DNA of 64,000 nt from Zobellella iuensis (GTDB taxonomy: Bacteria; Pseudomonadota; Gammaproteobacteria; Enterobacterales; Aeromonadaceae), in assembly GCF_016746085.1 (NCBI RefSeq), contig NZ_JAERTZ010000012.1, positions 1 through 64,000 of the forward strand, given 5' to 3'. The notes under the pieces were generated by a model. The model searched no databases and was not told the DNA's origin. It saw only the letters and a list, made by a program, of their open reading frames with translations. Shown here piece by piece: positions 20,511 through 28,471 of the stretch. The stretch's first letter is position 1; every line of letters starts with the position of its first letter. Both the position numbers and the translations under genes were made by a program.

Positions 20511-20974
20511 GTTCCTGGGCTACCGACGATAGGAGGACACTGCTACATTTTTCGGACTCATCGATGGAGACATTCTGTCAGCACATTCAGATCCGTGATG
20601 TCGACTGCGAAGCTGGTGGGCTTCTGCTCGGCTCGGTTCATGGAACCCACATGCTCATTGAACAAGCAACGGTCCCCACAGCATGGGACAAAAGATTCCG
20701 CTACCTGTTTGAACGGATGCCGTTTGGCCACGAAGCGATCGCTCAGTCTCGGTGGACGACGAGTCAAGGTACCGTCCGCTACCTGGGCGAATGGCATACC
20801 CATCCCGAAGACCATCCTCATCCTTCTGGGCTCGATAGAACGGAATGGAAGCGCTTATCAACTAAACGTCGGGATAAGCGGCCAACGCTTGCTGTCATCG
20901 TCGGACGAAAATCCCTTTATGTCGAATTAGTGCCAAATTCGGGACACGGTTTAGTGCTGACCCCAGTGGAATAA
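20498..20974 (+). CDS. cap3: CBASS Cap3, JAB/JAMM isopeptidase
   Basis: A 158-residue metalloprotease that removes the CD-NTase from its targets and so opposes Cap2. The JAMM set is complete: Glu38 in CEAGGLLLG, His100 and His102 in GEWHTHP, Ser110 and Asp113 in HPSGLD. The start at 20498 ([11 protein letters not shown]) keeps the short overlap with cap2 typical of this operon; a frame start at 20390 would overlap it by 120 bases and add unrelated residues. It is the last gene of the CBASS operon; a 176-base gap with no clear terminator follows. Confidence 0.92.
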   Translation: MQFMSSWATDDRRTLLHFSDSSMETFCQHIQIRDVDCEAGGLLLGSVHGTHMLIEQATVPTAWDKRFRYLFERMPFGHEAIAQSRWTTSQGTVRYLGEWHTHPEDHPHPSGLDRTEWKRLSTKRRDKRPTLAVIVGRKSLYVELVPNSGHGLVLTPVE

Positions 20975-21150
20975 AAGCCAGCTTCAGCAGCCGGCACTTA
21001 ATGCGCCATATTGCTGCCTGTTTAACCAACAAAAGTAGAATCGGCGCCGGCAGGTCTTAAGCGGTAAACATCCACAACCGGGGATATCTTTGCGCTTAGT
21101 ATCCACCTGGGACAGAATGAAGGTTACTGCTCTGAACACAGGGAATCGTC

Positions 21151-24033
21151 ATGACATCGTCCATCACCGACTATCACGCTAAGTACTTTGCATTTGAGCT
21201 TACCCGCCAGCGGCGGGGCGGCGATGTCGGCCGCCTGGGCAACTCCCTGTTCGATGCCTCGGTCGACCTCAATCCGCACCAGATTGATGCGGCGCTATTC
21301 GCATTGCAAAACCCGCTGGTGAAGGGCGTGGTACTGGCGGATGAAGTCGGTTTGGGCAAGACCATTGAGGCGTCTCTGGTGATGGCCCAGCTCTGGGCAG
21401 AGCGCAAACGCCATATTGTCGTTATCTGTCCTGCCGCCCTGCGTAAACAATGGTCCAACGAGCTGGCAGAAAAATTCCATCTGCCCACACAGGTGCTGGA
21501 TAACAAAACCTGGAAAACACTACGCAACCAAGGGATTCCAGATCCCTTCAGCCACCCGGTAATCTCGATTTTTTCCTTCCAGTTTGCCAAGCGGATGGAG
21601 CAGCAATTGCGCCAAATTCCCTGGGACCTGGTGGTTATCGATGAAGCCCATAAACTGAGAAATGCGCATCAGGACAGTAACATCATCGGCAATTGTATCC
21701 GCGAAACTTTTGCCGGTTGCAAGAAGCTGCTGTTAACGGCAACCCCACTGCAAAACTCCCTGCTGGAACTGTTCGGCCTGTCGACCATCATCGACGAGAA
21801 CCTGTTTGGCGACAAAGCCAGCTTTCGCCAGCAATACATGCGCAGCGACAGTGACCTGATCGGGCTCAAATCACGACTGGGGGAGTTTGTGCACCGTACC
21901 TTACGCAAGCAGGTGCTGGAATATGTGCCCTACACCGAGCGCAAGGCCTATACCTACGAGTTTGAGCCCTCGGAAGACGAGATTCGACTGTACTATCTGG
22001 TATCTGCCTACCTGCAGCGCCCAGACACCTATGGTGTTCCCCTACAGCAGCGCCACCTCGTCACCCTGGTGGTGAGAAAGCTGCTGGCCTCATCCACTGC
22101 TGCAGTGCGCAAGACTCTGGACAGCCTGTTAAAACGCCTGAAAAAGCTCGAGGCGCAGGACAGCCTCACCGCCTTGCGTGATGACAGCTGGCCTGAGGAT
22201 CTGTTGGATGACGATTTCGACGACGAGTTGCTGGAAGCAGCCGAAGAGTTTACCGACTACGACAATACCGTCCCCACCATCACCCTGGACCCGGACAAGC
22301 TGCGCGGTGAAATCGCCGAGCTGGAGCAATACCGGGAGCTGGCCGGCCGCATCCATGAGGACGCCAAATCCAGCTCATTGCTTATAGCGCTGGAACAAGG
22401 CCTTGAAAAAATGGCCATGCGTGGTGCCGGACGCAAAGCGGTGATTTTCACCGAGTCTTGCCGCACCCAAGAATATCTGGCCAGCCACCTGGAACGTCAT
22501 GGCTATGCCGGCAAAGTGGCCCTGTTCAGCGGCAGCAACAACGCCCCCGGCACCAATACCATCTATCAACACTGGTTGGAACAGCACCAGGGAACTGATC
22601 GGGTCACCGGCAGCCGGGCCGTGGATGTGAGAACCGCCCTCATTGACCACTTCCGTTCCGATGCCGAAATTTTGATTGCCACCGAGGCGGCGGCAGAAGG
22701 CGTCAACCTGCAGTTTTGCAGCCTGGTTATCAACTACGACCTGCCCTGGAACCCCCAGCGTATAGAGCAACGCATAGGCCGTTGTCATCGTTATGGGCAA
22801 AAGCACGATGTCGTGGTGATCAACTTCCTCAACCAAAGAAATGAAGCGGACAAACGGGTGCTGGAGCTGCTAAGCCATAAGTTTCAGCTGTTTGATGGTC
22901 TCTTTGGCGCCTCCGATGATGTACTGGGCAGCATTGAGTCCGGCCTAGACATTGAAAAGCGCATTGTCGCCATTTACAACGAATGCCGTGAACCGGCCGA
23001 GATCCAGGCCGCCTTTGATCAACTACAAAAAGAGCTGGAAGAAGACATTGCCCGGCGCATGGATGAAACCCGCGAAAAGCTGTTCCAGCATTTTGACGCC
23101 AACATCCACGACAAGCTCAAGCTGACACATGAAGAAGCACAGCAACAGCTGGATCAAATGAGCCGCATGTTCTGGAACCTTAGCCAGCATGTACTGGCTC
23201 CTTGTGCATCCTTTACCCCGGCCAGCCTCAGCTTCCAACTGGAACAACCACCCGCCGGCCTGTCTGTGCCTGTTGGCCTCTATCAGCTGGTCAGCAAGAA
23301 CAAGCAACTGGCGCCCATGGAACAGGCTCACAAATATCGCCTGGGTCACCCACTGGGTGAATGGGTACTGGATACAGGCCGGCGCCTGGACACGGCGCCG
23401 GCCATGGTTGAGTTCCACCTGTCGGACTTCAGTAAGAAACTGTCCTCCCTCGAAACACTGCACGGCCAGGCCGGCTGGCTGGAGCTTAATCAGCTGCAGC
23501 TGTCCAGCTTTCAAAACGAAGAGCACCTGGTCTTTACCGCCTTTACCGACCAGGGCCACATGCTGGATGCAGAGCAATGCGCCGACCTGTTCCTGCTTAA
23601 CGCCAGGCCCCTGCCCCTTGCCGAAGCGATGCCACCAGACTCATTGGAGCAAAATGCCAAGCGCCAGTTGGACGCCAAGCTCAGCAAGCTGCTGGATGAA
23701 AACAACGAGTACTTCAAGCGCGAGCGCGACAAGCTGGAAGCCTGGGCGGAAGATCAGATGCGCTCGGCCCAAAAGCAGCTGGAAGATACCCGGGTGGAGC
23801 TACAGCAGGCCAAAAAACTCTCACGACAGGCGAATACCATAGAAGAGCAAAAAGAGGCGCAAGAAGCCATCAAGCGGCTGGAACGCAAGCAGCGCCAGCA
23901 ACGCCAGGAAATCTTCAATGTGGAAGACGCCATCGAAGCCCGTCGTGATGCCCATATCGATGCCCTGGAACAACAAATGCACCAAAAAAGCAGCACCCAG
24001 AGATTGTTCACCTTGCGTTGGCGCCTGGTCTGA
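21151..24033 (+). CDS. SNF2/RapA-type helicase (DISARM DrmD-like)
   Basis: A 960-residue superfamily 2 ATPase of the SNF2/RapA branch, expected to translocate on double-stranded DNA. Motifs in order: Q-like NPHQ (41-44), Walker A ADEVGLGKT (63-71), DEAH (164-167), LTATPLQN, then the second lobe with ATEAAAEGVNLQ and QRIEQRIGRCHRYGQ. The last ~130 residues are a long Glu/Gln/Lys coiled coil. No nuclease domain is seen. It resembles DrmD of class 1 DISARM more than chromosomal RapA, given no N-terminal Tudor-like region. It leads a cluster: fic begins 10 bases later, then a methyltransferase and a Res subunit. A role in phage defence is inferred from that company. Confidence 0.85.
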   Translation: MTSSITDYHAKYFAFELTRQRRGGDVGRLGNSLFDASVDLNPHQIDAALFALQNPLVKGVVLADEVGLGKTIEASLVMAQLWAERKRHIVVICPAALRKQWSNELAEKFHLPTQVLDNKTWKTLRNQGIPDPFSHPVISIFSFQFAKRMEQQLRQIPWDLVVIDEAHKLRNAHQDSNIIGNCIRETFAGCKKLLLTATPLQNSLLELFGLSTIIDENLFGDKASFRQQYMRSDSDLIGLKSRLGEFVHRTLRKQVLEYVPYTERKAYTYEFEPSEDEIRLYYLVSAYLQRPDTYGVPLQQRHLVTLVVRKLLASSTAAVRKTLDSLLKRLKKLEAQDSLTALRDDSWPEDLLDDDFDDELLEAAEEFTDYDNTVPTITLDPDKLRGEIAELEQYRELAGRIHEDAKSSSLLIALEQGLEKMAMRGAGRKAVIFTESCRTQEYLASHLERHGYAGKVALFSGSNNAPGTNTIYQHWLEQHQGTDRVTGSRAVDVRTALIDHFRSDAEILIATEAAAEGVNLQFCSLVINYDLPWNPQRIEQRIGRCHRYGQKHDVVVINFLNQRNEADKRVLELLSHKFQLFDGLFGASDDVLGSIESGLDIEKRIVAIYNECREPAEIQAAFDQLQKELEEDIARRMDETREKLFQHFDANIHDKLKLTHEEAQQQLDQMSRMFWNLSQHVLAPCASFTPASLSFQLEQPPAGLSVPVGLYQLVSKNKQLAPMEQAHKYRLGHPLGEWVLDTGRRLDTAPAMVEFHLSDFSKKLSSLETLHGQAGWLELNQLQLSSFQNEEHLVFTAFTDQGHMLDAEQCADLFLLNARPLPLAEAMPPDSLEQNAKRQLDAKLSKLLDENNEYFKRERDKLEAWAEDQMRSAQKQLEDTRVELQQAKKLSRQANTIEEQKEAQEAIKRLERKQRQQRQEIFNVEDAIEARRDAHIDALEQQMHQKSSTQRLFTLRWRLV

Positions 24034-24043
24034 AGGAGCCCCA

Positions 24044-24661
24044 ATGAGTCGGTACGATGCAATAGGAAACGAAGCCGAATATCAACCGGGGGGCGAATCC
24101 GGCGTGCTACGCAATCGTCTTGCGCTGACCCGTTGGCAGGATATCGAGGACGCGGAAACCGAACTGCTGGATGCCCTGTACCAGCAGGTATTGCCACACC
24201 TCTGGGACAACCTGACCTTTGCCGATATTCAGCACTGGCATCACCAGTGGCTGGGCAACCTGTACCACTGGGCGGGCCGGCTGCGCACCGTCAACATGAG
24301 CAAGGGCGACTTTCATTTTGCCGCGGCCGATCAGCTTCCCCGCCTGGTCTCTGCCTTTGAGCGAGACTATCTGTCACAACTTGCCGGGCTGAACACCCAA
24401 CCGGAAGACACCGTGATCCGTTACCTGGCCCAGAGCCATGTGGAGTTCATTCTGATCCACCCGTTTCGGGAGGGAAACGGCCGTATTTCCCGGTTGCTGC
24501 TCGACGTTATGGCCCTGCAGGCCGGCTTTCAGCCGCTGGACTATCAGCTGTGGGAAGAACACAAGGACTTTTACTTCAAGGCCATTCAGGCCGGGGTAGG
24601 AGGAGACTGCCAGCACGTGGAGCGGTTGGTAAGAGACGTGCTGGCACAACAGCAGAATTAA
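24044..24661 (+). CDS. Fic-domain AMP-transferase
   Basis: A 205-residue Fic/DOC protein that would transfer AMP from ATP to a protein hydroxyl. The full active motif HPFREGNGRISR stands at 139-150, with catalytic His139, so it is predicted active. I see no inhibitory S/TxxxEG helix within the protein itself, which fits a class I enzyme controlled by a separate antitoxin; a candidate is encoded on the other strand, seven bases past this stop. The start at 24044 follows AAGGAG, 10 bases after the helicase gene; a longer frame from 23918 overlaps the helicase. Its presence inside a methyltransferase-Res cluster suggests it acts as toxin or guard. Confidence 0.9.
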   Translation: MSRYDAIGNEAEYQPGGESGVLRNRLALTRWQDIEDAETELLDALYQQVLPHLWDNLTFADIQHWHHQWLGNLYHWAGRLRTVNMSKGDFHFAAADQLPRLVSAFERDYLSQLAGLNTQPEDTVIRYLAQSHVEFILIHPFREGNGRISRLLLDVMALQAGFQPLDYQLWEEHKDFYFKAIQAGVGGDCQHVERLVRDVLAQQQN

Positions 24662-24667
24662 GTCAGC

Positions 24668-24835
24668 TCAGTCGGCCAGGGTCAGTTGCGGAAAACGGCG
24701 CTTGCCGGACTTCAGCCGGGCCTCGATGGCGGCGGTGGGCTCACCGGTTTCAATGGCGCTGGAGCTGGCCACGGAGCGACGGATCCGTTCCGGACTGAGT
24801 TGGTTGCGTGCGGCGCTTTTGCTTCGGCGTATCAT
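24668..24835 (-). CDS. Putative Fic antitoxin (VbhA-like), 55 residues
   Basis: A short convergent gene fills the gap between fic and the methyltransferase. The protein starts MIRRSKSAARNQLSPERIRR and continues SVASSSAIETGEPTAAIEAR. SSAIETGEP fits the class I Fic-inhibitor helix S-xxx-E-(G/N), with the Glu that blocks ATP binding, and resembles the SQRLEGLEP segment of VbhA. It has a good ribosome site (AGGAGAG) and an upstream TATAAT on its own strand, so it can be made independently of the operon. The G/N position is Thr here, so the match is imperfect. No other small gene fits the gap. Confidence 0.5.
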   Translation of the reverse strand: MIRRSKSAARNQLSPERIRRSVASSSAIETGEPTAAIEARLKSGKRRFPQLTLAD

Positions 24836-24985
24836 GGCGGCTCTCCTGCTCCTGAGTAGTGCTCACATTATAACAAAGGCGGCAGAATCTTCAGCAGTTG
24901 TCCGCGATTGTCCCCTCTTCGTCTGGTTTTGGTCCGCCGTATCCCGCAGAATAAGCACAATTTTAATAATACCCAGGGATAACGC

Positions 24986-27900
24986 ATGACCGACCAACAG
25001 CCCCTCAGCTCCAACCAGACCCAGGTGCAAAAAGCTAACCAGCGCCGGGAAAAGTTTGCCGACCTGCTGCGCGAGATGTTCCAGCTCAATCAGCCCGAGC
25101 TGGACTTTGGCCTGTATCGCATCATGCACGCCCGCAAAGACGACATTAACCGCTTTATCGAGCAGGACTTGCCCCGCCTCACCCGTGAGGCTTTTGCCAA
25201 CTTCGCCAGCAGTGACAAGGCCGAGCTGCAAAAGGAGCTGGAAAAAACCATTCAGGGGGCTCAGGCGCTGGAAGTGGATCCCGACACCCTGCCCAAGGTA
25301 AAACAGCTGAAAGCCCAGCTCAGTGACGGCTTCGATCTGGCCCGGGAAGAAGGCGAAGTCTACGATGCCCTGGTCACCTTTTTTGGCCGCTACTACGACG
25401 AGGGCGATTTTATCTCCCGCCGTGTCTACAAAAACGGCACCTACGCCATCCCCTACCAGGGGGAAGAGGTGGTACTGCACTGGGCCAACAAGGATCAGTA
25501 CTACGTTAAAAGCAGCGAAACCCTGCGTGACTACAGCTTTCGCCTGAACCCACATCCCAGTAGCGCCGAGCCCGACCCCATGCGGGTGCATTTTAAACTG
25601 GTGGACGCCGAAGCCGGCGCCCAGAACAACAACAAGGAAAATGACACCAGCAAGCGGGTCTTTGTGCTGGATGCAGAGCGGCCTTTTGAGCTGATACAGG
25701 GCGAGCCCGACGAACGGGGCCAGGTGTTTGACGAGCTGCAACTGCGCTTTGTGTTCCGCGCCGCCACTCAGGATGACTGGCACACCAACAGCGCCATTCA
25801 GGCCGAGCTGCGCAAGGCCACTGCCGCCGCCAAGAAGAAACCGCCGGTGCAGGGTGTGCTGGTGGCAAGCGCCGTGAACTGGCTGCTAAGTAACGACAGC
25901 CAGCTGCCCGAGCAGTGGCGCAAGCAACTGGCCCGGCTCTACATCAAGGCCAATGGCGAGCCCGCCGACTACAGCCGGCTGCAGGGTCAGCTCAACAACT
26001 ACACCAAGAAAAACAGCTTCGATTACTTTATTCACAAGGATCTGGGCGGCTTTCTTATCCGGGAGCTGGACTTTTACATCAAAAACGAATTGCTCAACTG
26101 GGACGACCTGGCCGCCCTCAAGCACAACCCAGCCCGGCTGGCGCCGCTGCTGAGCAAGGTGGAGGTGATCCGCAAACTGGGCGAGAACATCATCGCCTTT
26201 CTGGCTCAGCTGGAGAATTTTCAGAAAAAGCTGTGGCTGAAAAAGAAGTTTATCACCGACACCCAGTATTGCCTCACCCTCGACCGGCTGACCGGCCACG
26301 ACACCCTGCTGGCCCAGGTATTTGACAGCCCCGCCCAGCAAGCGGATTGGAACACGCTCTATGGGCTGGATCGGGCACGACTGAAAAAGGATCTGGAGCA
26401 ACATGGCCCGGCCGGACTGCTGGCGCAGGCCAAATATCGCTATCTGATGCTGGACACTCGCCACTTTGGCGAGGCGTTCAAGGCAGAACTGCTGGCCACC
26501 ATGGACGACCTGGATCAGCAATGCGACGGCCTGCTGGTACACTCCGAAAACTTTCAGGCCCTGAACCTGCTGCAGGAACGCTACCGCGAGCAGGTAAAGT
26601 GTATCTATATTGATCCGCCGTATAACACTGGAGATGATGGTTTTCCGTACAAAGATAGATACCAATCATCCAGTTGGATGTCTATGATCACAGATAGAAT
26701 TGAGCTTTCTGAACAATTTCCATCTGAAAATTGCTGCATGGTCATAAACATTGATGACGATGAAGTTAGCAACATATCGAAGCTTCTAGAAACTAACTCT
26801 TCTTTTAGTGAAGTAGCTAAAACGATATGGGACAAGAATCGAAAAAACGATGCTAAATTTTTCTCGATTGGCCATGAATACGCTCTTGTTTACGCTAAAA
26901 ACCTAGAGAGCATGAAGCAGAATGGAGTTATATTTCGCGAGCCAAAAGATGGGATAGATGAAGCTATAAAAGTAATTGAAAGGGCAGAAAAAAAACATAA
27001 GGATGATTTTGAATCCATCAAAAAAGAATGGATGGCATGGTTTGATAACATACCAAAATCAGATCCAAAGTATAAACTTAAACGTTACAACAAGGTGAAC
27101 CAAAAAGGTCCATATAGAGATGATGGGAATATAAACTGGCCAGGTGGTGGTGGCCCTCGCTATGAAGTTCTTCATCCAAGCACAGGTTTACCTTGTAAAG
27201 TTCCTAATTCAGGTTGGCGTTATCCAACTGTAGAAAGGTTTTGGGAGGAGTATGAAAATGGAAAAATTTCATTTGGCACTGACCACAACAAGGTTCCAAG
27301 TATTATAAGCTATCTCTTTGACGGCGATGGTCAAGTCATGCCATCTGTTCATTATAGTTACGCTCAAACATCAGCCCAAGAGTTCGATGCTTTATGGGGA
27401 GCAAGAGTCTTTGACAATCCAAAGAACTTTAGGGATGTAGCAAGGTTCATTCGTTACCTATCAAATAAAGAATCTCTCGTTCTAGATTACTTCGCTGGCT
27501 CCGGCACCACCGGCCATGCTGTGATTAACCTGAACCGAGAGGATAATGGCGAGCGTAAATATCTGTTGGTGGAAATGGGCGATTATTTCGACACCGTGCT
27601 TAAGCCCCGTATTCAGAAAGTGGTCTATGCCGATAACTGGAAAGCCGGTGCTCCCGTGGCAAACGAAGATGGCGGCTTCAATGGCGTGTCCCACTGCTTC
27701 AAATATATTCGTCTGGAAAGCTATGAAGACGCCCTCGGCAACCTGAGCCTGCAGCGCAGCAAGGGCCAGCAATCGCTGCTGGATGCGTTCGATAACGACG
27801 AGTTCAATGCCGCCCGCCAGAGCTATGTGATGAACTACCTGCTGGAGGTGGAAACTCGGGGCTCCGCTTCCCTGCTCAACACCAAACTGTTTGCCGATCC

Positions 27901-28462
27901 CACCGCCTACCAGCTTAATGTGCGCTCCGCCGGCGGCGATGAAACCCGTGCGATAAAGGTAGACCTGCTGGAAACCTTCAACTACCTGCTGGGCCTGACC
28001 GTGGAGCACATTGCCGCTCCGGTCTGGTTTGACGCCCAAATCGCCCAGGCCGAGCTGGGCCGCTGGCAGGCCAGGGTAAAGCACATCGGCAATGCCGAGC
28101 TGAACACCCTGGACGAAAACCGGCGCAGCCGCCTGTGGTGGTTCCGCACCGTATATGGCGTTAACCGCGCCGGCCAGAAGGTGCTGGTGGTATGGCGCAA
28201 CCTGCCCTCGGTGCTGGCGCAACAGGACAAGGGCCTGCTCAAAGACAACGCCGTGCTCGACGCCGTGCTGTTGGAAAAACTGAATATTCGCCTCACCGCC
28301 AGCCAGGACGACCCGGTTGATATTCTCTATGTAAACGGCGACCACAATATCGCCATTCCCAAAAATCGCCGTGGCGAACCCATGACCGACGCCCGGGTGC
28401 AGATGATTGAAGAAGCCTTTCACCGGCTGATGTTTGCCAACACCGACGGCAACGGGCTTTAA
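24986..28462 (+). CDS. Type III-like adenine-specific DNA methyltransferase (Mod-like), mosaic
   Basis: A 1,158-residue N6-adenine methyltransferase. The catalytic motif DPPY (IDPPYNTG, residues 543-546) comes before the AdoMet motif FAGSG (836-840), the beta order of Mod subunits. The N-terminal ~530 residues are an extra helical region not found in classic Mod (~600-700 residues). Between the two motifs (about 26,600-27,480), where target recognition lies, the DNA turns AT-rich: by hand, 21/60 G+C at 26641-26700 against 37/60 at 26401-26460. The flanks return abruptly to the GC-rich host-like style, so the specificity region has been swapped in. It is followed nine bases later by the Res gene. 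Confidence 0.9.
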   Translation: MTDQQPLSSNQTQVQKANQRREKFADLLREMFQLNQPELDFGLYRIMHARKDDINRFIEQDLPRLTREAFANFASSDKAELQKELEKTIQGAQALEVDPDTLPKVKQLKAQLSDGFDLAREEGEVYDALVTFFGRYYDEGDFISRRVYKNGTYAIPYQGEEVVLHWANKDQYYVKSSETLRDYSFRLNPHPSSAEPDPMRVHFKLVDAEAGAQNNNKENDTSKRVFVLDAERPFELIQGEPDERGQVFDELQLRFVFRAATQDDWHTNSAIQAELRKATAAAKKKPPVQGVLVASAVNWLLSNDSQLPEQWRKQLARLYIKANGEPADYSRLQGQLNNYTKKNSFDYFIHKDLGGFLIRELDFYIKNELLNWDDLAALKHNPARLAPLLSKVEVIRKLGENIIAFLAQLENFQKKLWLKKKFITDTQYCLTLDRLTGHDTLLAQVFDSPAQQADWNTLYGLDRARLKKDLEQHGPAGLLAQAKYRYLMLDTRHFGEAFKAELLATMDDLDQQCDGLLVHSENFQALNLLQERYREQVKCIYIDPPYNTGDDGFPYKDRYQSSSWMSMITDRIELSEQFPSENCCMVINIDDDEVSNISKLLETNSSFSEVAKTIWDKNRKNDAKFFSIGHEYALVYAKNLESMKQNGVIFREPKDGIDEAIKVIERAEKKHKDDFESIKKEWMAWFDNIPKSDPKYKLKRYNKVNQKGPYRDDGNINWPGGGGPRYEVLHPSTGLPCKVPNSGWRYPTVERFWEEYENGKISFGTDHNKVPSIISYLFDGDGQVMPSVHYSYAQTSAQEFDALWGARVFDNPKNFRDVARFIRYLSNKESLVLDYFAGSGTTGHAVINLNREDNGERKYLLVEMGDYFDTVLKPRIQKVVYADNWKAGAPVANEDGGFNGVSHCFKYIRLESYEDALGNLSLQRSKGQQSLLDAFDNDEFNAARQSYVMNYLLEVETRGSASLLNTKLFADPTAYQLNVRSAGGDETRAIKVDLLETFNYLLGLTVEHIAAPVWFDAQIAQAELGRWQARVKHIGNAELNTLDENRRSRLWWFRTVYGVNRAGQKVLVVWRNLPSVLAQQDKGLLKDNAVLDAVLLEKLNIRLTASQDDPVDILYVNGDHNIAIPKNRRGEPMTDARVQMIEEAFHRLMFANTDGNGL

Positions 28463-28471
28463 GGAGGCAGC

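Noticed and set aside
21151-24033. Housekeeping RapA
   Set aside because: It lacks the usual RapA N-terminal region, carries a long C-terminal coiled coil, and lies in a defence cluster on an island.
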